A DNA stretch of 64,000 bases, taken from contig NZ_VYQF01000008.1 in assembly GCF_008710285.1 (NCBI RefSeq), positions 62,001 to 126,000 of the forward strand. Direction: 5' to 3'. This document shows, piece by piece, positions 7,320 through 14,529 of the stretch. A program made the translations under genes and the position numbers. The DNA is from Ginsengibacter hankyongi (lineage in GTDB: Bacteria > Bacteroidota > Bacteroidia > Chitinophagales > Chitinophagaceae). Each line of letters starts with the position of its first letter. Position 1 is the first letter of the stretch. Under the pieces are notes generated by a model that had not been told where the DNA came from, searched no databases, and worked only from the letters and a program-made list of their open reading frames with translations.

Positions 7320-8756
7320 ATGACAAAAATTACAGTAGCAAAGGGGGATGGAATAGGCCCCGAAATTATGGATGCAACCCTAAAGATTATTTTGGCAGCA
7401 GGAGCCCAAATAGAAATTGAAGAAATTGAAGTTGGAGAAAAAGTATACTTAGCTGGCAACACTTCGGGCATTGCCAAAGAATCGTGGGATATCATCCGGA
7501 AAAATAAAATATTTCTAAAAGCTCCTATTACAACACCCCAGGGAGGTGGTTACAAGAGTTTAAATGTTACAACCCGCAAATTTCTTGGCTTATATTCCAA
7601 TGTAAGGCCCTGTAAGAGCCTTCATCCTTTTGTAAAAACCAAGCATCCCGTGATGGATATTGTTATCATACGGGAAAACGAGGAAGATCTTTATGGAGGG
7701 ATTGAACATCAGCAAACGGACGAAGTGGTTCAGTGTCTTAAATTAATAAGCAGGCCCGGATGCGAAAAAATTGTTCGGTATGCATTTGAATATGCAAAGC
7801 AGTACAACAGGAAAAAAGTTACCTGTTTTACAAAAGATAATATTATGAAGCAAACCGACGGATTGTTTCACCAGGTGTTCGATGAGATTGCAAAAGAATA
7901 TCCACAAATAGAGAACGAACATTGGATCATTGATATTGGTGCGGCGAAAATGGCGGACACACCCGAAGCATTTGATGTGATCGTAATGCCAAATTTATAT
8001 GGAGATGTTTTATCGGACGTGGCGGCACAAATTACCGGGTCAGTAGGGCTTGCGGGCTCAGCCAATATTGGTGAAGAATGTGCCATGTTCGAAGCGATAC
8101 ATGGTTCAGCACCAAAAAGAGCCGGACAAAATTCGGCAAACCCATCCGGGTTATTGCAGGGAGCAGTAATGATGCTCAGTCATATTGGACAAACAGACGT
8201 TGCTGAAAAAGTGCAGAATGCCTGGTTGAAAACGATTGAAGATGGGGTACATACCTACGATATTTTCAAGGAAGGGGTCAGCAAACAAAAAGTTGGAACA
8301 ATGGAATTTGCACAAGCCGTAATCGACAATTTGGGGAATAGGCCCGAAGTGTTGAAGGCAGTTTCGTATGCAAAAGGTACAGCCTTGAGCCTTCCAAAAT
8401 ATAAACGCAAAGCTGCTGCAAAAAAAGAATTGATGGGTGTCGATGTGTTTGTAGACTGGAGAGGTACAAGTCCGGATGAGTTGGCTTACTTGCTAAAGAA
8501 AATGGAACTGGAGGAACTTAAACTTACTATGATCACCAACCGGGGAATTAAAGTGTATCCCGAAGGTTTTCCTGAAACCTTCTGCACCGATCACTGGAGA
8601 TGCCGCTTTACATCAAACGATGGGAATATTGTTTCTAAAAAGAACATCGTCCAGTTATTATCAAATGCTATAACTGAAAATATTGATGCCATTAAAACTG
8701 AAAATCTTTATGCCTTCGATGGGAAACTGGCTTTCTCATTAGGACAAGGACAATAA
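7320..8756 (+). CDS. icd: NADP-dependent isocitrate dehydrogenase, long (Thermus/Rickettsia-type) form
   Basis: Oxidative decarboxylation of isocitrate to 2-oxoglutarate in the TCA cycle. I chose the ATG at 7320 (478 residues) because the protein then begins TKITVAKGDGIGPEIM, as in the family; the ATG at 7266 would overlap the putative operator. Visible motifs are the substrate phosphoserine-type loop region SLNVTTRKFLGLYSNVRP, the IRENEEDLYGG segment, the metal-binding NLYGDVLSDVAAQITGSVG, and the nucleotide loop EAIHGSAPKRAG. The ~140-residue C-terminal extension beyond the dehydrogenase core is characteristic of the Thermus-type subfamily. It is followed at 13 bases by a small gene, and divergent from a LysR regulator. 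Confidence 0.92.
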   Translation: MTKITVAKGDGIGPEIMDATLKIILAAGAQIEIEEIEVGEKVYLAGNTSGIAKESWDIIRKNKIFLKAPITTPQGGGYKSLNVTTRKFLGLYSNVRPCKSLHPFVKTKHPVMDIVIIRENEEDLYGGIEHQQTDEVVQCLKLISRPGCEKIVRYAFEYAKQYNRKKVTCFTKDNIMKQTDGLFHQVFDEIAKEYPQIENEHWIIDIGAAKMADTPEAFDVIVMPNLYGDVLSDVAAQITGSVGLAGSANIGEECAMFEAIHGSAPKRAGQNSANPSGLLQGAVMMLSHIGQTDVAEKVQNAWLKTIEDGVHTYDIFKEGVSKQKVGTMEFAQAVIDNLGNRPEVLKAVSYAKGTALSLPKYKRKAAAKKELMGVDVFVDWRGTSPDELAYLLKKMELEELKLTMITNRGIKVYPEGFPETFCTDHWRCRFTSNDGNIVSKKNIVQLLSNAITENIDAIKTENLYAFDGKLAFSLGQGQ

Positions 8757-8769
8757 AAAAAGATAGAAA

Positions 8770-9015
8770 ATGAATATACAACTTATACAAGGAAATTTCA
8801 ATTCAAAAGACGCATTAGAAATCATTTCACAAATGATGCATGTAAAAATAAAATACCATGAAAGCAAAATCAGTAACAACAGTAATGAAGAGGATATAAA
8901 ATTTCGGGAAGCGAAAATTAAAAGGTTGCAAAAAGATTTATTTGATATCAGGGATTTTATTCAGAACAGCGGTGAAAAAATTAATATTCAAAGTGAAATA
9001 CACCTATCAAAATAA
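8770..9015 (+). CDS. Small protein of unknown function, paralog of the next gene
   Basis: An 81-residue soluble protein without a signal peptide or membrane segment. Its opening IQLIQGNFNSKDALEII and the middle KIKYH align with the following gene. The C-terminal half (residues ~40-70) is highly charged and predicted helical or coiled coil. It starts 13 bases after icd and ends 2 bases before its paralog, so the three are almost surely co-transcribed. I recognise the pair as a Bacteroidota hypothetical type without a known role. A regulatory or accessory function for icd is only suggested by position. Confidence 0.75.
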   Translation: MNIQLIQGNFNSKDALEIISQMMHVKIKYHESKISNNSNEEDIKFREAKIKRLQKDLFDIRDFIQNSGEKINIQSEIHLSK

Positions 9016-9017
9016 AT

Positions 9018-9302
9018 ATGGATACCAAGCATAATCTTAAATTAATTGACGGGAAATTCACTCCGTCCGAAGCCCGCAAGGTGATTTTGGATCTCATCGG
9101 AACCAAGATAAATTTCCATACCATGGAGGCGTTCAGCATTAAGGAAAGATTTAACGGAGATGTTTCTTACTCTGAACAAAGAATCGCGGAATTGAAAGAA
9201 GCGAGAAGGCATTTAGAAGATATCATCAAGAATGCTTCAGAAAAAGGACTGAATTTAAAAGTAGTAAGCTTCATCGGAATAACCTGTATTAAGGAAAATT
9301 AA
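9018..9302 (+). CDS. Small protein of unknown function, paralog of the previous gene
   Basis: A 94-residue protein clearly homologous to its neighbour by eye. Shared positions include LKLIDGKFTPSEARKVIL versus the equivalent start, the KINFH versus KIKYH motif, a charged central segment (RIAELKEARRHLEDII) and an EKGLNLKV-type end. Predicted fold: short N-terminal strand, helix, then a helical hairpin. The tandem arrangement suggests duplication followed by divergence, possibly giving a heterodimer. It is translated 2 bases after the preceding stop. No catalytic motif is visible. Confidence 0.75.
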   Translation: MDTKHNLKLIDGKFTPSEARKVILDLIGTKINFHTMEAFSIKERFNGDVSYSEQRIAELKEARRHLEDIIKNASEKGLNLKVVSFIGITCIKEN

Positions 9303-9393
9303 GGTTTGGCGGATAAAGCCTAAAATTCGGGTGGTATGAAATCCGGCGGAAAAAGCATACTTTCTTTCCAACAGAGAACGGGTTCCTGGTATC

Positions 9394-9447
9394 GTCGAAT
9401 ATCCTTTTACGCTAGGTGCGTTTGTACGGTGCTAATTATTAAAGCAG
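9394..9447 (+). repeat. Degenerate direct repeat, copy 1
   Basis: Begins GTCGAATATCC and shares TGCGTTTGTA and a TTAAAGCAG-like end with copy 2 at 9877-9931. About three quarters of positions agree by eye. It reads as the last codons of a frame ending TAA at 9433-9435. Confidence 0.6.
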
Positions 9448-9876
9448 TGGGTTAGAATCATAAGGAAACGAAACCTGGCAGGTGATTGTGACTGAATCCG
9501 TTGAAATGAGATGATTGCGGCAAAGTAAGATATTGACGCAATCATAAAAATAAAACCTGACACTTATTAACGAAAGTAGGATTCCGCGTGCTTGCAACTA
9601 CAATAATGTTTGGCTGTAGGTGGGCAATGCTCATCAAAGATTTCATTCGTTTAAAACTGGCGGACGAAATAAGGTTATCCGTTTTGCCTGTTATTTTGGG
9701 CGAGGGCTGTTCTTTGACCAGGTAGCGATTGAACAAGGCCTGCATCTGAAAGATGTGACAGCTTACAAACGCGGAATGGTGGAACTGTGGTATGAAATAA
9801 GAATAGAATAAGCATGATCCACCAGGTCGAAAGAAGAAGTGCTGCGAAAGGCATTAAGAAGGTGTTCTTTAATATT

Positions 9877-9931
9877 GTCGAATATCCGTTTGCGTTAACT
9901 GCGTTTGTATAAGAGTTAATTTTTAAGGCAG
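9877..9931 (+). repeat. Degenerate direct repeat, copy 2
   Basis: Begins with the same GTCGAATATCC and encodes EYPFALTAFV before TAA at 9910-9912, in the same reading relation as copy 1. This supports common descent of a coding 3' end rather than a chance match. Confidence 0.6.
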
Positions 9932-10007
9932 GCTTTAAACAATTTTATCCTAATACATCAGCACCAGAAAAAATAAGTTCCTTATAATTCTTATCATCCT
10001 CATTGTC

Positions 10008-11021
10008 TCATAAAGCCCTCTTCTTAAAAAACTCCCCAATCAATTCATAAGAATGAATCTTAGCATTATTATCATATACATAAGATGCTACCATTATTTC
10101 ATCAACCTGGGTATCCTCTAAAAAAGATTGTAAGCCTTTCTTTACCGTTGCAGCGCTGCCAATAAAAGTATACTTCATCATTTGCAATACAGCGGCCTTT
10201 TCATATTCGTCCCATTCATTTAAAAAGTTTTTTACCGGTGGCTGCAAAGGCTTTCTTTTATTGGTTACAATACCCGAAGCCAATTGATAGAAAGAGCTCG
10301 CAAGATAATCGGCTTCTTCATCCGTATCCGCGGCAATTACATTTACACATGCCAGTGAGTATGGCTGTTGTAGCTGATCCGATGGCGTAAAACCCTTGAG
10401 GTATAATTTCAATGCATCATGCAAATGTGACGGTGCAAAATGGCTGGCAAAAGCGAATGGCAAACCGAGTGCTGCGGCTAACTGTGCACTGTACGTGCTG
10501 GAACCTAACAGCCAGATGGGAACCTGTGTTCCTTCGCCTGGTATGGCGCGGACTTTAGCATCGTTAGTATGCGGAGCAAGATAATTTTTTAATTCTATAA
10601 CATCCCGGGGGAAGTCATCAACCGAACCACTTAAATTTCTGCGTAAGGCATAGGAAGTTATTTGATCGGTGCCGGGTGCTCTTCCTAGTCCCAAATCGAT
10701 TCTGCCGGGGTATAACGATGCCAATGTGCCGAATTGCTCCGCTATAATTAACGGCGCATGGTTAGGCAGCATTACGCCACCGGAGCCAACTCTTATCTCC
10801 GAAGTGTTTCCGGCGATATAACCGATTAAAACTGATGTAGCCGAACTGGCAATGTTGGGCATATTATGATGTTCGGCAAACCAGTAACGGTTGTAACCTA
10901 ACTGCTCTGCACGCTTTGCCACCTGCAGGCTTTTAATAAAAGAATCTTTTGGAGAATCACCTTCGACTATCGTTGCAAGATCAAGAACACTCACCGGTAT
11001 TTCGCTTAATTGTTTTTTCAT
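10008..11021 (-). CDS. LLM class flavin-dependent oxidoreductase (luciferase-like monooxygenase)
   Basis: A 337-residue TIM-barrel flavoprotein of the bacterial luciferase superfamily. It would oxidise an unknown organic substrate using reduced FMN and oxygen. Diagnostic segments are the N-terminal [10 protein letters not shown] strand, [13 protein letters not shown] near residue 45, the glycine-rich [12 protein letters not shown], and [15 protein letters not shown], all typical of the MsnO8/YhbW group. Full length. It is monocistronic and divergent from lemA, with two palindromic sites 28-89 bases upstream of its start. The flavin reductase partner is not encoded nearby. Confidence 0.88.
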   Translation of the reverse strand: MKKQLSEIPVSVLDLATIVEGDSPKDSFIKSLQVAKRAEQLGYNRYWFAEHHNMPNIASSATSVLIGYIAGNTSEIRVGSGGVMLPNHAPLIIAEQFGTLASLYPGRIDLGLGRAPGTDQITSYALRRNLSGSVDDFPRDVIELKNYLAPHTNDAKVRAIPGEGTQVPIWLLGSSTYSAQLAAALGLPFAFASHFAPSHLHDALKLYLKGFTPSDQLQQPYSLACVNVIAADTDEEADYLASSFYQLASGIVTNKRKPLQPPVKNFLNEWDEYEKAAVLQMMKYTFIGSAATVKKGLQSFLEDTQVDEIMVASYVYDNNAKIHSYELIGEFFKKRAL

Positions 11022-11048
11022 ATTTATTTATGCGGTTGTAAGTTTTTA

Positions 11049-11110
11049 AAACTTTCCAAAAGTTAGTTTTATGAATTTGATGAGAATGCGGATTAACTTT
11101 TGGAAAGTTT
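11049..11110. repeat. Two palindromic 15-bp sites forming a perfect 17-bp inverted repeat
   Basis: AAACTTTCCAAAAGTTA at 11049-11065 is the exact reverse complement of 11094-11110. Each arm is itself a dyad, AACTTT-CCA-AAAGTT. The dyad centres are about 45 bp apart. The location between divergent genes, just upstream of the LLM oxidoreductase, fits a pair of operator sites for a dimeric repressor. A hairpin of intergenic-repeat type is the alternative. Confidence 0.7.
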
Positions 11111-11257
11111 GACACTACTCTGCAAAAATGCATCCCAAAATATTGGACTGACATGCTTGCAGATTCCGTTGTGATAACTGTAGTAAATTCTTCTTTTTAA
11201 TGTTATATTGCAATAGCAGATTGCTGCACATCTTTATAACTCTAAAAAATCAATTTT

Positions 11258-11815
11258 ATGGCACTTTGGATAATCCTTGGCGTAATTGTACTGATCGTTT
11301 TCTGGATCATTGGTATGTATAACGGGTTAATTAAAGCTAAAATAAAAGTAGATAATAGCTGGAGTGATATAAGGGTCTTCCTTAAAAAAAGATTTGATCT
11401 GATACCCAATTTAGTGAATACAGTAAAAGGATATGCTGCTCATGAGAGTTCCACTTTTGAAAAAGTTACCGCAGCCCGCAATGCAGCAGTAGCGGTACCT
11501 CCCGGCGATGTGCAGGGAGCGGCACAGGCCAACCAGGTATTGGGCGGTGCATTGAGAGGTTTACTTGCAGTAGCAGAGAATTATCCTGAATTAAAGGCGA
11601 ATCAAAATTTCCTGGAGCTGCAAACGGCCCTGCAATCTATTGAAGGAGATTTGGGGAATGCACGCCGCTATTACAATGCCACCGTTAGAGATTACAATAC
11701 TTCAATTCAGCAGTTCCCCGGGGTAATTATTGCAAACATGGCTGGCTTTAAAGCACGTGAGTTTTACGAACTGGAAAGCCAGGAAGAAGCAAAGAATGTT
11801 GAAGTAAAGTTTTAA
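11258..11815 (+). CDS. lemA: LemA family protein
   Basis: A 185-residue protein with one N-terminal membrane helix (residues ~3-22) followed by the LemA alpha-helical bundle. The conserved VDNSWSDIRVFLKKRFDLIPNLVNTVKGYA segment (~residues 32-60) is the family signature, and VTAARNA and RRYYNATVRDYN also match. LemA proteins are envelope proteins of poorly defined function. It is followed after 4 bases by a DUF2207 protein, the pairing commonly found for lemA, indicating a joint role at the membrane. Confidence 0.92.
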   Translation: MALWIILGVIVLIVFWIIGMYNGLIKAKIKVDNSWSDIRVFLKKRFDLIPNLVNTVKGYAAHESSTFEKVTAARNAAVAVPPGDVQGAAQANQVLGGALRGLLAVAENYPELKANQNFLELQTALQSIEGDLGNARRYYNATVRDYNTSIQQFPGVIIANMAGFKAREFYELESQEEAKNVEVKF

Positions 11816-11819
11816 TCAT

Positions 11820-13544
11820 TTGATGATGAAAAAACTTTTTGTAATAATCCTGGCATTTGTATGTGTTGGTAAAATTAAGGCGCAGGAGTACTTTACTATT
11901 AAACAATACGATGTTCATCTCAAAGTAAATAAAGATGCTTCGCTGGATATTGCAGAAAAAATAAATGTTCATTTCACGGAACCACGTCATGGCATTATCC
12001 GTAAAATTCCTTATAAATATGAAGTGCAGCCGTTGCCGGCAAATGCTCAAAAAGCAGACCGGCAGCTGGAATCCGGTGGCTATACTAGAACGTTTATTGA
12101 AAATATAAATGTACCGGGGTGGAATTTTGATATAAGTACTGATGGTGATTACAAATCAATAAAAATTGGTTCGGCTGATAAATTTGTGGAAGGCGATCAG
12201 CAGTTCATTATTACTTACCGGATATTAAATGCTATTAATTTTTTTAAAGATCATTCAGAATTATATTTTAATGTAATAGGCAATCAATGGGAAACTACTA
12301 TCTCGTCTGTAAATTTTACCATTGAATTATACCAGCCTGTTCCCGATACTTCGGATTATTTTGTTGCAACGGGTTCTTATGGGTCTAAAGAAAATAAAAC
12401 TGTAACAAAATGGGAAGGGAATAATATATTTTCAGGACGTACAACCGAACCATTAAACTCTAATGAAGGAGTGACTATTGGCATTGGTTTTCCAAAAGAT
12501 TTTTTAATAAAACCTGACTATCGCTTTCGTGGTATTTATTGGCTGCTGTTACCTTTCCTTGTTTTTGGAGGAATGTTTTATATATGGAAGAGATGGGGTC
12601 AGGATGAGGAAATAACGGTGCAAACAGAATTCTATCCGCCTGAAAATATAAGTCCCAGTGTATCCGGCTACGTTATAGATGAAAAGCTTGATAGAAGAGA
12701 TCTGACGGCGCTTGTTCCGTATTGGGGAGCGGGAGGCTATTTAAAAATAAATGAATTGGAGGAATCGTCTTTATTCGGTTTATTGAAACACAAAGAATAT
12801 GAATTTATAAAAGTGAAAGAGCTGCCTGCTAATGTGCTTACGTTTGAGAAAACTTTGTTTGACGGGATATTTGCAAGCGGTGATACAGTAAAGCTCAGCG
12901 ACCTCAAAGATGTTTTGTATATAACAATGAATAAAGCGAAAAGACAGCTGGAAGATGAAGTTGATAAAGACGATTTTTATGTAAAGTATTCCAGGGGATT
13001 GAAAGCTTTCTTTTCTTTGATGGGTATTGTAGTTTTTATTTTTAGCATTATCAAACTTGTTTCCGACTGGCAGGAAAAATTATGGCTGGGTGTTGGTTTA
13101 ATTGCAAGTGGCATCATCATATTTGTGTTTGGTTTATTTATGTCAAAGAAAACAAAAAAGGGAACAGATCTGTATAAAAAATTATTGGGATTTAGAGAGT
13201 TTATAAAATCTGTTGAGAAAGATCGCTTGCAGGAATTTTTAAAACAGGATCCAAATTATTTTGATAAAGTTTTGCCCTATGCAATCGTTTTTGACATGGC
13301 AGATAAATGGAAAGATAAACTGGCGGGCTTAGACATACCACCGCCTACATGGTATTCCGGGGCATATGCAGGCCATAATTTTAATATGCTCATGTTTATG
13401 AACAGCCTGGACCGCTCCATGAATGCAATGACCAATACTTTTTATAGTGCACCGCGAAGCAGCGGCAGTAGTGGCGGGAGCTTTGGCGGGGGAGGCGGAT
13501 TCTCAGGCGGTGGCTTTGGTGGTGGTGGTGGCAGCAGCTGGTAG
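11820..13544 (+). CDS. DUF2207 family membrane protein with glycine-rich C terminus
   Basis: A 574-residue protein. It has a signal peptide (MKKLFVIILAFVCVGKIKA) and an extracytoplasmic beta-rich DUF2207 domain (about 20-235) with the family start YFTIKQYDVHLKVNKDASLDIAEKI. A membrane helix follows at ~242-258, then a cytosolic domain and two more helices (~395-435). The low-complexity tail is made of Ser and Gly (SGGSFGGGGGFSGGG type) and is typical for the family. Three consecutive ATGs make the exact start uncertain (11820, 11823 or 11826). It is translationally linked to lemA with a 4-base gap. Molecular function unknown. Confidence 0.88.
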   Translation: MMMKKLFVIILAFVCVGKIKAQEYFTIKQYDVHLKVNKDASLDIAEKINVHFTEPRHGIIRKIPYKYEVQPLPANAQKADRQLESGGYTRTFIENINVPGWNFDISTDGDYKSIKIGSADKFVEGDQQFIITYRILNAINFFKDHSELYFNVIGNQWETTISSVNFTIELYQPVPDTSDYFVATGSYGSKENKTVTKWEGNNIFSGRTTEPLNSNEGVTIGIGFPKDFLIKPDYRFRGIYWLLLPFLVFGGMFYIWKRWGQDEEITVQTEFYPPENISPSVSGYVIDEKLDRRDLTALVPYWGAGGYLKINELEESSLFGLLKHKEYEFIKVKELPANVLTFEKTLFDGIFASGDTVKLSDLKDVLYITMNKAKRQLEDEVDKDDFYVKYSRGLKAFFSLMGIVVFIFSIIKLVSDWQEKLWLGVGLIASGIIIFVFGLFMSKKTKKGTDLYKKLLGFREFIKSVEKDRLQEFLKQDPNYFDKVLPYAIVFDMADKWKDKLAGLDIPPPTWYSGAYAGHNFNMLMFMNSLDRSMNAMTNTFYSAPRSSGSSGGSFGGGGGFSGGGFGGGGGSSW

Positions 13545-13596
13545 ATATTGTTCACGTCATTTTTTAATCATTAAATTATATAAGTTACGCTCTTTT

Positions 13597-13604
13597 TAAA
13601 TTTG
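13597..13604 (+). promoter_or_regulatory. -7 promoter box upstream of the beta-barrel gene
   Basis: TAAATTTG is a perfect match to the Bacteroidota TAnnTTTG element, 16 bases before the ATG at 13621, implying a very short leader. No clear -33 TTTG is present at the expected distance. Confidence 0.45.
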
Positions 13605-13620
13605 CATTTTATTTTGTACG

Positions 13621-14397
13621 ATGACCAAAATTCCCATATTCCTCTTTTCCTTATTTCTTTTCAACGTTGCCGCTGCGCAGGATAATTATGAGATACAGGT
13701 TTACGGCTCGCCTACGCAAACTAAAGGCAGCACTATGTTTGAGTTGCACAGCAACTACACGTTTGACGGGCAAAAAAATGTGATTGATGGTGTTCGCCCG
13801 AGCAACCATGCATTGCATGAAACAGTAGAGATCACACACGGTATAACCGACAACTTTGAAATAGGTTTTTATTTTTTCACCAACTATACAAGTAAGTATG
13901 GATACCAATATGTGGGGTCTCATATTCGCCCACGGATAAGCGTACCCGAAAAATGGCATTGGCCTTTTGGCGCAAGCCTGTCTACAGAAATCGGGTTTCA
14001 AAGCAGTGAATATTCAGAAGATACGTGGAGTATTGAGGTAAGACCTATCCTGGACAAGCAGTATAATAAGTTCTATATTTCCTTTAACCCCACTTTCGGT
14101 ATAGGGCTGAGCGGTGGTACCGATCACACGCCTTCTTTTGAGCCTAATTTAAAAACATCTTATACCATTAATAAATTTGCATTAGGCCTTGAATATTATG
14201 GTAACATCGGGCAATTGGATTTTATACCACGCGTTAGCCAGGAAAACCATGCCTTGTTTGCGGTAGCGGATCTTGACCTTGATCCAAGATGGGAACTGAA
14301 TTTCGGTCCCGGCTGGGGATTAACCAAAGCCACCGATGCATTTGTTTTCAAAATTATATTGGGGAGGAGGATAACCTGGAAGAAAGCCAAAAAATAA
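13621..14397 (+). CDS. Outer-membrane beta-barrel protein of unknown function
   Basis: A 258-residue protein with a signal peptide (first ~19 residues, ending VAAAQ). Alternating hydrophobic and polar beta strands rich in Tyr, Phe and Gly run through its length, e.g. ITDNFEIGFYFFTNYTS and FALGLEYYGNIGQ. The end ILGRRITWKK is plausible for a final strand before a short basic tail. It has features of a small outer-membrane barrel resembling the transporter-like or MetA-pathway-of-phenol barrels, but no specific family is recognised. It has its own promoter box and lies 132 bases before the cytochrome/DUF1549 gene. Confidence 0.65.
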   Translation: MTKIPIFLFSLFLFNVAAAQDNYEIQVYGSPTQTKGSTMFELHSNYTFDGQKNVIDGVRPSNHALHETVEITHGITDNFEIGFYFFTNYTSKYGYQYVGSHIRPRISVPEKWHWPFGASLSTEIGFQSSEYSEDTWSIEVRPILDKQYNKFYISFNPTFGIGLSGGTDHTPSFEPNLKTSYTINKFALGLEYYGNIGQLDFIPRVSQENHALFAVADLDLDPRWELNFGPGWGLTKATDAFVFKIILGRRITWKKAKK

Positions 14398-14529
14398 GGG
14401 GAAAAATTCAATCTGAATCAGGAAATGATTGTTGCTTAATTACCTGCTTATTAGTTACAATATTTCCGTAAATTCGGCGTAGCTTTTAAACCACTTTAAT
14501 AATACCTCTTTTCAATTTAATTTTCCATA

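Larger units (their letters stand above)
9303..10007. other. Relic-like, gene-poor region, 705 bp
   Basis: No convincing intact gene. The region contains two copies of a degenerate ~55-bp direct repeat (9394-9447 and 9877-9931). Each encodes a similar C-terminal peptide in the plus direction (IVEYPFTLGAFVRC and IVEYPFALTAFV, each followed by a stop). A 63-codon plus-strand frame at 9620-9811 and a 32-codon frame at 9814-9912 abut each other. They could be pieces of a decayed mobile or duplicated gene, but I recognise no family. Confidence 0.45.

Noticed and set aside
9542-9745. 67-codon minus-strand frame in the relic region
   Set aside because: It has no family resemblance and overlaps a competing plus-strand frame; neither shows coding character beyond chance.
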